From NCBI RefSeq assembly GCF_023169885.1, contig NZ_AP025516.1:1550001-1614000 (forward strand): a DNA stretch of 64,000 nucleotides, read 5' to 3'. A program made the position numbers and the translations under genes. Positions 52,398 through 60,989 of this stretch are shown here, in pieces. Source of the DNA: Desulfofustis limnaeus (lineage in GTDB: Bacteria > Desulfobacterota > Desulfobulbia > Desulfobulbales > Desulfocapsaceae). The notes beneath the pieces are model-generated. The model was not told where the DNA came from. It worked only from the letters and a program-made list of their open reading frames with translations, and ran no database searches. Position 1 is the stretch's first letter; every line of letters begins with the position of its first letter.

Positions 52398-53945
52398 TCA
52401 GTCTGAATGCTGTTCCTCTGCGGCGGTGCTGGGCATCAGCGACTGGCACTGGGGGCAGGGAGAAAAACCGGCCTGCTGCGCTACCTTCACATCTTTAAAT
52501 TCAATTGAGCAGTTTTTGCAATAATAATGGTCACATTCAGGGAAATGGAAAACCCGGTGGTGGACATCACCGCGCAGTTTCTGTTTTTTCTCATCGGCCG
52601 TGAGACCGCCCTCGTCGTCGGGTAATGAGGTTGATTTTTTGGTGCGGCTGATGCCCAGCGACGTCCACAGACGATTGGCCAGAGCGATCAGGTTGTTGCC
52701 GAGCTTTTCGAACAGCGTCTGGATAGCTTCTGGGAGAAGCGGCTGCTCACGGGCGACGCGATGGATAAGGAGCAGGGCGAGACAGAGAAAGACAGTGTTG
52801 GGTATCCACATGACGAGCGGTATGGACAGGGTGCTGTCCACCGAAACGTTGCGGGATACGGAGAACATCAGGTAGTACACGATATACAGGGCCAGGCCGA
52901 ACGGGATGCCGATGGCGCGACGTCCGGGACCGGCCTGAAGACCGAGCGGCATTCCCAGCAGACAGAGAAACAGGCAGCCCACCGGTAAGACCAGGCGTTT
53001 ATGGAATTCGGTCAAATAGGAGCGCCCCTGCTCACTGTCCAAACCAACGTGGGACGATTCGGCAAGGAGTTCGTTCATGGTCATGGTACCCCTGGTCTTT
53101 GAACCGGGCGGCCGAGCCACCGGTTGAACCGGGATGTTGATCACGTAAGAATCAAAGGATACCGTCTGGGCACTGGTTTGTTCCGGAATATGCATACTGC
53201 CGTCGCGGAGCAGGAGCGTGACCATCATCCGATCCAGGTTGGACACCATCGACCCCGAACCGGCCATGGTGATCGCCGGCAAGGATCTCTCCCGCATATC
53301 GGAGACCCAGACCTTGCGCCACTCCCCGGTCTGCTGATCGATCGAGTCGATGAAGACGACGAGGTCGCCGAGCGCCTCGGTGAATTCACGTTCCTTGATA
53401 CCCTTGTCGATTTTTTCCTTGGCCAATTGGTACATCATCTGCTGCATCGCCGATTCACCGGCAGGGATGAGCTTGATGGAAAAATAGGAAGTGATCAGCG
53501 AAACGCAGAGTGAAACCAGCAGCAGCGGCGGCAGCACGTGATAGAGACTGATGCCGCTGGCCTTGAAGGCAAGAATTTCGGAGTCGTTGGATAAACGGGA
53601 GAAGCCGATGGTCACGCCAAGCATGGCGGCCATCGGTATGGAATAGAGAAACATGTTGGGGAAGAGGTAGGAGAACAAGCGGACGAAATCGCCGAAGCTT
53701 ATGTCCAGTTCCAATACGACGTCGAGAAACGGGATGAGCTTGACCAGGAAAAAGACGCCGTTCATGATGACGAAGCTGGCGAAAAAAGGAGCCAGCATTT
53801 CGGCCGTCAGGTAGCTGTAATAGAGCAGCGGTAGACGCTTTTTGCGAGCGGGCGGCGCCGTGCCGGCAGCAGGTGTGGACTCTGTTGCGCTCATCGGAAC
53901 CTGGTGGGGCGTTGGGTGAGGGGCCGCTGGCCTTGGGTGCGACAT
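52398..53945 (-). CDS. LPS export permease LptF/LptG family, with zinc-binding C-terminal tail
   Basis: A 515-residue inner-membrane component of the LptBFGC machine that extracts LPS. It has the YjgP/YjgQ architecture: helices near 42-150, a large periplasmic domain (about 160-300, with LVVFIDSIDQQTGEWRKVWVSDMRER) and helices near 320-410 (LPVGCLFLCLLGMPLGLQ). Unlike usual LptF (about 360-390 residues), it carries a cytoplasmic tail ending in a metal-ligand cluster: ECDHYYCKNC and SPCPQC (Cys471, 476, 479, 497, 500) in a spacing like the Ada/ComEA-type zinc motif. The N-terminal stretch is Pro-rich. The start at 53945 overlaps the M23 gene stop (TGATG). No second lpt permease gene is nearby. 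Confidence 0.82.
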   Translation of the reverse strand: MSHPRPAAPHPTPHQVPMSATESTPAAGTAPPARKKRLPLLYYSYLTAEMLAPFFASFVIMNGVFFLVKLIPFLDVVLELDISFGDFVRLFSYLFPNMFLYSIPMAAMLGVTIGFSRLSNDSEILAFKASGISLYHVLPPLLLVSLCVSLITSYFSIKLIPAGESAMQQMMYQLAKEKIDKGIKEREFTEALGDLVVFIDSIDQQTGEWRKVWVSDMRERSLPAITMAGSGSMVSNLDRMMVTLLLRDGSMHIPEQTSAQTVSFDSYVINIPVQPVARPPGSKTRGTMTMNELLAESSHVGLDSEQGRSYLTEFHKRLVLPVGCLFLCLLGMPLGLQAGPGRRAIGIPFGLALYIVYYLMFSVSRNVSVDSTLSIPLVMWIPNTVFLCLALLLIHRVAREQPLLPEAIQTLFEKLGNNLIALANRLWTSLGISRTKKSTSLPDDEGGLTADEKKQKLRGDVHHRVFHFPECDHYYCKNCSIEFKDVKVAQQAGFSPCPQCQSLMPSTAAEEQHSD

Positions 53946-55321
53946 CAGTGAAACAGGGTTTCCTGCAGCGGCTCGTCGATATTGACCTGCACCCAGTGCG
54001 GATCCCACCACTCCACCGGGGTGACAAAAATACCGTTGATCAGGACGGAGAAGTGCAGGTGATCGCCGCCGGCCATGCCGCTGGTTCCCGTGGCGCCGAG
54101 TCTGGCTTCATGTTCCACGCTTTGTCCGACGGCAACATCGATCTGGCTGAGGTGAGAATAGAGGGTGAAGAGCCCCTGACCGTGATCGAGCAGTACCATG
54201 TTTCCGTAAATCCCCAGATAATCGGCATGGACAACGGTACCGGCGGCGGCGGCACGTACTTCCGCCTGCTGAGTGGAGGCAATGTCGATGCCCAGATGAA
54301 CCTGTTTATCGATCGCCTCTCCGTTGTAGTAATAGGTGCGATGGTCGGCGAAGCCGGCTCGGGGACTGCCCGGCATCCGGGACAGGTGGGTGCGCCACAG
54401 CCGTTGTCCCTGGGGTTTGCCGCACAGATCGGAGATGGTTTGGTTGTTGCTGTCTCGGACTTGGTTGTTGATATACAGGTACTGTTCCAGCAGAGTACCC
54501 TGCATCTCTTTGTAATAGTTTTGAAATTCCGGTATCTTCGTTTCCAGGAAGCGGTCGTCGAGGGTGATGCGATCCTGTTTGAACTGCACCGCCTTGAAAG
54601 TGGGGGTAAAAGGTGCGGTTGTGCGGTTGCCGGCCTGGTCCGCCGCGGTGACTCGGGCCCCCTCAATCCCTTGCGCCTCGTAAGACAGGGCGAACAGGGC
54701 GGCGAAGACCTCTGGCTGCTGGTCGTTCACCGGAAATCCAGGATGAAAGGTGTCGTTTATTTCCACCCCGCTGGTGGCCGTACGGTCATTCACCCGATAA
54801 ATGACCAGCCCGGAGCCGCCGGGGCTGACGTAACGATCGCTGTAGAGAATGCTGATCTGTGGGGCGGTGGTGTCGATGATGACTTCCTGGGAGGTGGTTA
54901 CCCGATTGCCGGCGAAAAAGCCGCGGAAGGAATAGTCTGCAGCAGTCACACTGATCGTAGCCGGCCCGTCGGCGAACGCACTGTTGGTCGGGTCGAAGGT
55001 AATCTCGACGGTTTTCTTCGGGGTCCCGACCATGCCCGTATAGCCTTTACGGGCAAAGTCCTCCCCATACAATTCCTGCTGGCGGTCTCCCTGAGTGATG
55101 TGCAGCTGCACGTGGCGTAAGCCGCTCTCGTCATCCTGGGCCGAGACGACAATGGTGCCTGAGCGGCTGAGATAGGCGGTCGGAGAGGTGATCGCTAATT
55201 TGGGTGGAGCACCCTCGAAAAAGAGAAAAAAACCAACCGCCAGCGCTCCGCCGAACAGCACCAGCAGGACGAGCAGCAGAAAAGGGATGAGCGATTGTTT
55301 ACGGGTACCGATAGAAGCCAT
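53945..55321 (-). CDS. M23-family (LytM) peptidase, membrane anchored
   Basis: A 458-residue envelope protein. An N-terminal membrane anchor (IPFLLLVLLVLFGGALAVGFFLFF, about 13-36) leads to a long periplasmic region with Ig-like or beta-rich repeats (about 45-280), then the LytM domain with zinc ligands HLGIDIAS and HLHFS near the C-terminus, so it should be an active endopeptidase on peptidoglycan cross-links. It lies between rng and lptF on the minus strand, overlapping lptF by one base and 21 bases after rng. A role in wall remodelling is from the family. Confidence 0.93.
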   Translation of the reverse strand: MASIGTRKQSLIPFLLLVLLVLFGGALAVGFFLFFEGAPPKLAITSPTAYLSRSGTIVVSAQDDESGLRHVQLHITQGDRQQELYGEDFARKGYTGMVGTPKKTVEITFDPTNSAFADGPATISVTAADYSFRGFFAGNRVTTSQEVIIDTTAPQISILYSDRYVSPGGSGLVIYRVNDRTATSGVEINDTFHPGFPVNDQQPEVFAALFALSYEAQGIEGARVTAADQAGNRTTAPFTPTFKAVQFKQDRITLDDRFLETKIPEFQNYYKEMQGTLLEQYLYINNQVRDSNNQTISDLCGKPQGQRLWRTHLSRMPGSPRAGFADHRTYYYNGEAIDKQVHLGIDIASTQQAEVRAAAAGTVVHADYLGIYGNMVLLDHGQGLFTLYSHLSQIDVAVGQSVEHEARLGATGTSGMAGGDHLHFSVLINGIFVTPVEWWDPHWVQVNIDEPLQETLFH

Positions 55322-55342
55322 GATCCTCTTCCTGAAGCAGCC

Positions 55343-56869
55343 TCAGCGCTGCCAAATGATTTCGTATTTTTCGATGTGCAGGTCTTTGGCCGGGGCGATG
55401 ATCAGTCGTTTGCCGGTATCGGTCTCCAACTGATTGACAGTCTGCTCCTCTTCCTTGAGCAGCATGTCGGCGATACGCGGATGAACGCGCACCGTCACCG
55501 TATTGCCGCCGGCATGGCCGGAGTTACGGCTGATCTTGCGAAAGATTTCGTAACAGATGGTCCGCCTTGATTTCAATACGCCTTCTCCGGCGCAGTAGTG
55601 GCAGGGCTCGCACATCATCTGGTTAAGGTTTTCGCTGTGCCGTTTTCGCGTCATCTGGACCAGACCGAATTCCGAGAGCTTGAGGATGTTGATCCGGCTC
55701 TTGTCTTTCTTCACCGCTTCGCGAAAGTAATTGAACAGTTCCTCACGGTGGTGTTCCTCTTCCATGTCGATGAAATCAATGATGATAATGCCGCCGATAT
55801 TGCGCAGGCGAAGTTGGTAGGCAATCTCCTTGGCGGCCTCCATGTTGGTTTTGAAAATGGTTTCATGGAGATCGTCCTTGCCGACGAAACGGCCGGTGTT
55901 GACGTCGATGACGGTGAGTGCTTCGGTGTTCTCGATGATGATGTAGCCTCCCGAGCGAAGCCACACCTTTTTCTCCAGGGCCTTGCTGATCTCGGCATCG
56001 ATCCCGTATGCCTCGAACAGCGGCAGATCCCCGCGATACAGCGATATCTTACTCTTCAGCTGAGGGGTGAAGGTGTTGACGAACCGCATCAGCTTTTCAT
56101 AGGATTTCTCGTTGTCGATGATCAGATAATCGACGTCGCTGGTGAACAGATCCCGCACCGAGCGCAGGGTGATGTCGAGATCCTCGTAGAGCAGGCAGGG
56201 CACCTGTGCCTTCGGCCGCTGATCCTGAATTTCCTCCCAGAGCAGCATGAGAAATTCCATGTCCGCTTCGACGTCTTCTCGGCTGGCATGTTCGGCTACG
56301 GTTCGGGCGATGAAGCCCACGTGGTGAGGGCGCAATTCCTCGATGAGCATGCGCAGTCTCTGGCGGGTGCCTTCTTCTTCTATCTTGCGGGAGATGCCGA
56401 TATGGTCTGTCTGCGGAATGAAAACGAGGTTCCGACCGGGCAGGGTGATCTGGCAGGTGAGTCGGGCCCCTTTGGTACCGATGGGGTCCTTGCTGACCTG
56501 GACCATGATCTCCTGGCCTTCCTTCAACAAATCCTCAATGTTGTTCCCCGGGGTGGATCGGGGATCCGATCGGACCTGATCAGCGATGTCGGGCAGACCG
56601 GAGGGTTCCAGGTCCGAGGTGCGCCGCTCGAGTTCCGATGGTGGCACGGCGACATCGTCAACGTAGAGGAAGCCGGTGCGTTCCAGGCCAATATCGACAA
56701 AGGCGGCCTGCATGCCGGGCAATACTCGCACCACCCGGCCGAGATAAATATTGCCCATGAGGCCTTTCTCGGTGGGGCGCTGGAGATGGAATTCGGTGAG
56801 ATTGCCGTTTTCGACAAGCGCGATCCTTACTTCATATCTCCTCGAATTTATTAATATTTCTGTTGTCAT
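55343..56869 (-). CDS. rng: Ribonuclease G
   Basis: A 508-residue endoribonuclease of the RNase E/G family that matures 16S rRNA 5' ends and degrades mRNA. It starts MTTEILINSRRYEVRIALVENG, has the S1 domain (GNIYLGRVVRVLPGMQAAFVDIGLERTGFLYVDD), the catalytic Asp pair in IDVNTGRFVGKD and IIIDFIDMEEE, and the CEPCHYCAGEG zinc-link near 420. Length matches Rng, not RNase E (no long tail). It is divergent from a glycosyltransferase gene. Confidence 0.95.
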   Translation of the reverse strand: MTTEILINSRRYEVRIALVENGNLTEFHLQRPTEKGLMGNIYLGRVVRVLPGMQAAFVDIGLERTGFLYVDDVAVPPSELERRTSDLEPSGLPDIADQVRSDPRSTPGNNIEDLLKEGQEIMVQVSKDPIGTKGARLTCQITLPGRNLVFIPQTDHIGISRKIEEEGTRQRLRMLIEELRPHHVGFIARTVAEHASREDVEADMEFLMLLWEEIQDQRPKAQVPCLLYEDLDITLRSVRDLFTSDVDYLIIDNEKSYEKLMRFVNTFTPQLKSKISLYRGDLPLFEAYGIDAEISKALEKKVWLRSGGYIIIENTEALTVIDVNTGRFVGKDDLHETIFKTNMEAAKEIAYQLRLRNIGGIIIIDFIDMEEEHHREELFNYFREAVKKDKSRINILKLSEFGLVQMTRKRHSENLNQMMCEPCHYCAGEGVLKSRRTICYEIFRKISRNSGHAGGNTVTVRVHPRIADMLLKEEEQTVNQLETDTGKRLIIAPAKDLHIEKYEIIWQR

Positions 56870-57252
56870 CGGGGTAAATTCAAGGTGTCAGGCAAGCCGT
56901 GGAGAAAGACGCGGTTGATGGAGGAAAGAGCCTTATCCCGCGGCAGCGATCAGGTGCCTAAACGTTTGTGGGCCTACATCTCTTCAGCAAAACGTGAAAG
57001 GTCGTACTTCGTCCAACCGCATCGTTGCGCTATCACCATGTATCCTCGGAGTATGATGCGTATCCTTGCGGAAAATGCTCGTGCGCGGCTCGATTGTGAA
57101 CGACAGTGCGTAGCTTTCTCGTTTTCTCTAGGTGATGAGGGCGCCTGTTAACTAATGCAGCAAAATTACAAGTATACTATATTTCTGGGAGCAATTGCCA
57201 CAATCTCTTGTCCTGCCCGGGAAAAAAGATCGAAGAACGATCGTCTGAGGAA
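56870..57252. other. Intergenic region between rng and a glycosyltransferase
   Basis: 383 bases separate the divergent rng and GT2 genes. No convincing coding sequence is seen. The region contains repeat copy B (57022-57103), and an AT-rich stretch near 57155-57185 (ACAAGTATACTATATTTC) that could hold a promoter for the glycosyltransferase, though no clear -35/-10 pair stands out. Confidence 0.5.
57022..57103. repeat. Dispersed intergenic repeat, copy B
   Basis: An 82-base segment collinear with copy A at 50207-50289, matching about 70% of positions by eye with one gap. Here it lies between divergent genes. The two copies are too diverged to be recent and too similar to be chance. Confidence 0.55.
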
Positions 57253-58101
57253 ATGATATCCGTCATTATTCCCACGTATAATCGGCAGACCATGCTTGCC
57301 GAAGCTCTCGCCTCGGTCTGTGCCCAGACCCTGCAACCGTCCGAGGTACTGGTCATCGATGACGGATCGACCGATCAAACGGTGGAGCTGGTGCGCTCCA
57401 TGGCCGGCCAGACTTCCCTGCCGGTACGCTATTTCCACCAGCCTAACCGAGGTCCGGCGACGGCCCGGAACGTCGGGATCAAGATGGCCAAGGGGCCGTA
57501 TCTGGCCTTTCTCGACTCAGATGATTGCTGGGAAAAACAGAAGCTGGCCACCCAGTTTCAGGCCATGAGATCGGCTCCCGATTTTCTTATTTCCCACACC
57601 CGAGAGACGTGGTACAGACGAGGCGTGCGACTCAACCAGAAAAAAATCCATCAACCACCGCATGGCATGATCTTCACGCAGTGCCTCCGTTTATGCTGCG
57701 TAGGCATGTCGACGGTGCTGGTCGATAAACGGTTTTTCATGCACTGCGGCTGGTTCGATGAATCCTTGCGGTGCTGTGAGGATTATGACCTCTGGTTGCG
57801 GGGTTCCCTGGCCCACCCTTTTCTGCTGGTGGACGAACCGCTTACCATTAAACGCGGGGGGAGAACGGATCAGGTGTCGGCTTGCTATCGACAGGGGATG
57901 GATCGTTTCCGTATCCAAGCCCTGGCCCGATTGCTGTGCCATCCGGGGCTATCCGAGAACCACCGGCGGCTGGTGCGTGACGAATTGAAGAGACGCTGTC
58001 TCATTTATGGTGATGGCTGCAGCAAGCATGGCCGAACTAGTGAAGGGGGTCATTATGGTCGCCTCATCCGCTGGGCCGAGCAGGCCCGGCCCCACGCATA
58101 A
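57253..58101 (+). CDS. Glycosyltransferase family 2
   Basis: A 282-residue GT-A glycosyltransferase. It shows MISVIIPTYNRQTMLAEALASV at the start, VIDDGSTDQT near 34-43, FHQPNRGPATARNVGIKMAKG near 62-82 and the metal-binding FLDSDDCW near 87-94; a CCEDYDLWLRG segment near 173-183 carries the catalytic ED. The ATG at 57253 begins the domain (GAGG two bases before, a short spacing); an alternative TTG at 57208 is weaker. It is not in a polysaccharide cluster: its downstream neighbour, 10 bases away, is an SPL-like radical SAM gene. Substrate unknown. Confidence 0.85.
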   Translation: MISVIIPTYNRQTMLAEALASVCAQTLQPSEVLVIDDGSTDQTVELVRSMAGQTSLPVRYFHQPNRGPATARNVGIKMAKGPYLAFLDSDDCWEKQKLATQFQAMRSAPDFLISHTRETWYRRGVRLNQKKIHQPPHGMIFTQCLRLCCVGMSTVLVDKRFFMHCGWFDESLRCCEDYDLWLRGSLAHPFLLVDEPLTIKRGGRTDQVSACYRQGMDRFRIQALARLLCHPGLSENHRRLVRDELKRRCLIYGDGCSKHGRTSEGGHYGRLIRWAEQARPHA

Positions 58102-58111
58102 AGAGCCACCC

Positions 58112-59233
58112 ATGAATGACAAGCGGCCGGTTTCCGACCCATCCCAACTCCTGCGCCGCCTGGTTGTTGAGAAAAGTGTGCAGCATATGCCTTACGTCCA
58201 TGACATTGCCGAGCGTTCCGGCTTGCCGTTGGAGGTTGTGGATGAGCGAGATTATCCCGATCTGGTGGACGGTTCCTATCCCGACAACCTGTGTGACGGG
58301 AAACAGGTCCTGCTCCTGTGTCGCAACCGGGGGGACTTTCTCAAACACTGCCCGTCGACCCGGGACTATCGTTGTTGTGGCTATCGGATCATCAACATCG
58401 GTACCGGCTGCCCAATGGATTGTGTCTATTGTATCCTGCAGGCCTACTTGAACAGCTCCTATCTGAGTTTCTTCGTCAATACCGACGATCTGTTGGTTGA
58501 GTTGTCACAGCGTCTCAGCGGCTCCGGCGGACGACCGATGCGGATCGGCACCGGAGAGTTCACCGATTCCATGGCCTTGGATCGAATTACCGCGCTGAGC
58601 ACAAAACTCGTCCCTTTTTTCGCCGGGCAGCCGCAGGCGGTGCTGGAGCTGAAAAGCAAGGCCGCCTGCATCGACCATCTTGAAGATCTCGACCACAACG
58701 GCAGAACGATCATGGCCTGGTCCCTGAACAGTGCCGCCGCCTCCTCCCAGGAACTGCATACCGCCTCCTTGGAGCAGCGGTTACAGGCTGCCGCTCGCTG
58801 TGCATCGTGGGGATATCCCCTTGCCTTCCATTTCGACCCCATCATTCACCACCAGGGGTGGCGGGATGGGTATCGACAGATTATCGACCAACTGTTCGCC
58901 ACCGTGCCTGCGGAGGCGATCCGGTGGATTTCGCTCGGGGCTCTGCGCTTCATGCCGAAGCTTGCCCAAATCGGTGGTGAAAGGTTTCCGGAAACGAACA
59001 TCTTTCACCACGAGTTTGTCCCGGGGCTTGATAACAAGTCGCGCTATTTCAGGTCGTTGCGAAGTGAATTGTACCGATTTATCTGGGCCGAACTGAAGCA
59101 GCGGTGCGATCCGCGAACGTGCATCTATTTCTGCATGGAGAGCGATGAGCTTTGGCGTGAGGTCACGGGCTTCACTCCCGCTGAGCGAGGTGGTTTAGCG
59201 ACTCTGCTGGATCGGGCGGTCTTTATCCGATGA
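58112..59233 (+). CDS. Spore-photoproduct-lyase-like radical SAM protein
   Basis: A 373-residue radical SAM protein with the cluster motif CPMDCVYC (Cys100, Cys104, Cys107), preceded by CCGYRIINIGTG. Its overall pattern (NIGTGCPMDCVYCILQAYL, then GTGEFTDSMALD, ELKSKAACIDHLEDL, GYPLAFHFDPII, WISLGALRFMP) matches the spore photoproduct lyase family, including the non-endospore-former subgroup sometimes listed as SPL_not_Bac (TIGR03886-like). True SPL repairs a thymine dimer in spores; the non-spore members' substrate is unknown. The start at 58112 is in-frame after a GT2 stop. A hairpin covers the stop codon. Confidence 0.82.
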   Translation: MNDKRPVSDPSQLLRRLVVEKSVQHMPYVHDIAERSGLPLEVVDERDYPDLVDGSYPDNLCDGKQVLLLCRNRGDFLKHCPSTRDYRCCGYRIINIGTGCPMDCVYCILQAYLNSSYLSFFVNTDDLLVELSQRLSGSGGRPMRIGTGEFTDSMALDRITALSTKLVPFFAGQPQAVLELKSKAACIDHLEDLDHNGRTIMAWSLNSAAASSQELHTASLEQRLQAAARCASWGYPLAFHFDPIIHHQGWRDGYRQIIDQLFATVPAEAIRWISLGALRFMPKLAQIGGERFPETNIFHHEFVPGLDNKSRYFRSLRSELYRFIWAELKQRCDPRTCIYFCMESDELWREVTGFTPAERGGLATLLDRAVFIR

Positions 59234-59257
59234 GATCCCGCTGCCTGGGATCTCATC
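59229..59257 (+). repeat. 11-bp inverted repeat over the SPL-like stop codon
   Basis: The arms GATGAGATCCC and GGGATCTCATC with a seven-base loop cover the TGA stop at 59231-59233. No T-run follows, so it is not a standard terminator; it could stabilise the mRNA end or attenuate read-through toward ssb. Confidence 0.5.
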
Positions 59258-59288
59258 AGGTACAGGCCAGAGGAAGGTGAGAATGAGC

Positions 59289-59316
59289 TTGTTCTTTTGT
59301 CCAGCTATCGTATAGT
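59289..59316 (+). promoter_or_regulatory. Possible promoter for ssb
   Basis: TTGTTC and TATAGT with a 16-base spacer lie 39-66 bases before the ssb start. The -10 matches five of six positions; the -35 three of six. Confidence 0.5.
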
Positions 59317-59354
59317 TGTCAACCACAGACCATCATCGGAAAAGGAGAAATATC

Positions 59355-59774
59355 ATGATCAACAAGGCCATCATCGTCGGCAATCTCGGTGCCGACCCGG
59401 AAATACGCTATACCCAGGGCGGGGCGCCAGTGGCAACCTTCAACGTGGCCACCACCGAACGGTGGAAGGATCAGAGTGGTGCCCAGCAGGAATCCACCGA
59501 GTGGCACCGCATTGTCGCCTGGCGCAAGCTGGCGGAGATCTGCGGCGAGTATCTGCATAAGGGGTCCAAGGTCTATATTGAAGGAAAAATTCAGACGAGA
59601 AAGTGGCAGGATCAGAACGGCAATGACCGGTGGACGACGGAAATCGTCGCCCGGGAAATGAAGATGCTCGACCGACGCGATTCCGGCTCCGATACCTATG
59701 GCGGCAGCCAGGAACAGAATTATCCTGAACCGCCTCCGGGCTATGGCGGCATGGGTGAAGACGTCCCGTTCTGA
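59355..59774 (+). CDS. ssb: Single-stranded DNA-binding protein
   Basis: A 139-residue SSB. The OB-fold begins [39 protein letters not shown] and holds [28 protein letters not shown]; a Gln/Pro/Gly-rich tail leads to the acidic tip GEDVPF, which recruits replication and repair proteins. AGGAG lies just before the ATG at 59355, deciding against a longer frame upstream. It follows the SPL-like gene after about 120 bases. Confidence 0.97.
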   Translation: MINKAIIVGNLGADPEIRYTQGGAPVATFNVATTERWKDQSGAQQESTEWHRIVAWRKLAEICGEYLHKGSKVYIEGKIQTRKWQDQNGNDRWTTEIVAREMKMLDRRDSGSDTYGGSQEQNYPEPPPGYGGMGEDVPF

Positions 59775-59887
59775 GAGAACGAGTCCGTCATTCGAGTTGT
59801 TGCACCAGCGTAGGGGGGTAACACCGTCGGCAGGAACCGACTTTTCGGTGCCGCTGCGATCAAGGGCAGGAGAATGAATGCGGTTAC

Positions 59888-59916
59888 TTGACTGGCTGCG
59901 GTTCCGTTCCTATTGT
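59888..59916 (+). promoter_or_regulatory. Sigma-70-type promoter for the dnaJ-like gene
   Basis: TTGACT and TATTGT with a 17-base spacer lie 68-96 bases before the DnaJ-like start. The -35 matches five of six and the -10 four of six positions. No heat-shock (CIRCE or sigma-32) signature is evident. Confidence 0.55.
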
Positions 59917-59983
59917 GGTGCCATCATAGGAGCCGCGCGTCCTGCCCGGAACAAGCAATGCAGCCAACGGAACGTCTGTACGT

Positions 59984-60901
59984 ATGGACTATTACGAAAC
60001 TCTCGGAGTAGCCAAATCGGCCTCTGCCGACGAGATTAAAAAAGCCTACCGCAAACTGGCCTTGAAATATCATCCCGACAAGAACAACGGGAGCAAGGAA
60101 TTCGAAGAGAAATTCAAGGAAATCAGTGAGGCCTATGCCGTTTTGTCGGACCCCGACAAGCGGCGGCATTACGATACGTACGGTTCCGCCAGTTTCCACC
60201 AGCATTATTCCCGGGAAGATATCTTCAGAAACTTCGACATCAACGATATCCTGCGCCAGTTCGGCTTCGGCAACCAGAGTTTCAACGCCTCTTCCTTTCG
60301 CGGCGGCCACGGGTTCAACACGTTTTTCGGCAACAGCTTTGCCGGTCCCGGAGGGTGCGGCGGCTGCGGCACCTCCGCCAAAGGCCCGGATATCACCTAT
60401 CAGGTGCAGGTATCCCTGGAGGACGTGTTGTACGGGGCGGAAAAACAGATTACCCTGCGCACCAACGGCACCACGGAAAACGTATCGGTGAAGATCCCCC
60501 GGGGCATCGAGGAAGGAAAAAAGCTGCGCCTAAAAGGAAAGGGTGGCAGCGCACCGCCGGGAGGCATCCCCGGGGATCTCTATCTGAAGGTACAGATGGA
60601 ACCGCACCCTGATTATGAACGAAACGGTGACGATCTGATCTACCACAAAAAGATTTCCTTCAGCGAGGCGTGCCTCGGTGCGGCTATTGAAGTGCAGAGT
60701 CTTGACGGCAAGGTGTTCAAGGTCGCTGTTCCCTCAGGCACCAACGGTGATGCGCGGCTACGCATCAAAGGCCAAGGGCTGCCGAGCGGACCCATCGGTG
60801 AGCGGGGCGATCTGTACGTGAAGATTGGAGTTCACGTGCCTAAGGAGTTGACCGAAGAGCAGCGCCTGGCCATCCAATCCCTGAAAGAAATAGGGCTGTA
60901 A
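59984..60901 (+). CDS. DnaJ/CbpA-type J-domain co-chaperone
   Basis: A 305-residue Hsp40. The J domain (about 1-65) carries the HPD triad at 30-32 (KYHPDKNN) that stimulates DnaK. A Gly/Phe-rich linker (about 70-125) includes a short GGCGGCG, not the four-repeat zinc finger of DnaJ, so this is a type II protein like CbpA. Two C-terminal substrate-binding domains follow, with [16 protein letters not shown] near 179 and [19 protein letters not shown] near 255. No dnaK or grpE is adjacent. Its own promoter and a bidirectional terminator bound it. Confidence 0.93.
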   Translation: MDYYETLGVAKSASADEIKKAYRKLALKYHPDKNNGSKEFEEKFKEISEAYAVLSDPDKRRHYDTYGSASFHQHYSREDIFRNFDINDILRQFGFGNQSFNASSFRGGHGFNTFFGNSFAGPGGCGGCGTSAKGPDITYQVQVSLEDVLYGAEKQITLRTNGTTENVSVKIPRGIEEGKKLRLKGKGGSAPPGGIPGDLYLKVQMEPHPDYERNGDDLIYHKKISFSEACLGAAIEVQSLDGKVFKVAVPSGTNGDARLRIKGQGLPSGPIGERGDLYVKIGVHVPKELTEEQRLAIQSLKEIGL

Positions 60902-60934
60902 GGGTCTTTTCTCGACGACGCAAGCAGATCACAA

Positions 60935-60970
60935 AAAAGGGGCGGCCGACAGATGTCGGCCGCCCCTTTT
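60935..60970. terminator. Bidirectional terminator between the dnaJ-like gene and leuD
   Basis: Perfect 16-base arms AAAAGGGGCGGCCGAC and GTCGGCCGCCCCTTTT with a four-base loop lie 33 bases after the J-protein stop and 19 bases after the leuD stop. A-run and T-run on either side suit both directions. Confidence 0.85.
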
Positions 60971-60989
60971 GCGTCAATCCGCGGGCTGT

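Noticed and set aside
53873-55120. Plus-strand open frame of 415 codons opposite lptF and the M23 peptidase
   Set aside because: Antisense to two recognised genes, low-complexity protein, no family match by eye.
55598-56854. Plus-strand open frame of 418 codons opposite rng
   Set aside because: Rng on the other strand has catalytic and S1 motifs; the antisense frame has none.
56885-57151. Plus-strand 88-codon frame between rng and the glycosyltransferase
   Set aside because: It covers the dispersed repeat and reads as low-probability coding sequence; the repeat explains its similarity to the other site.
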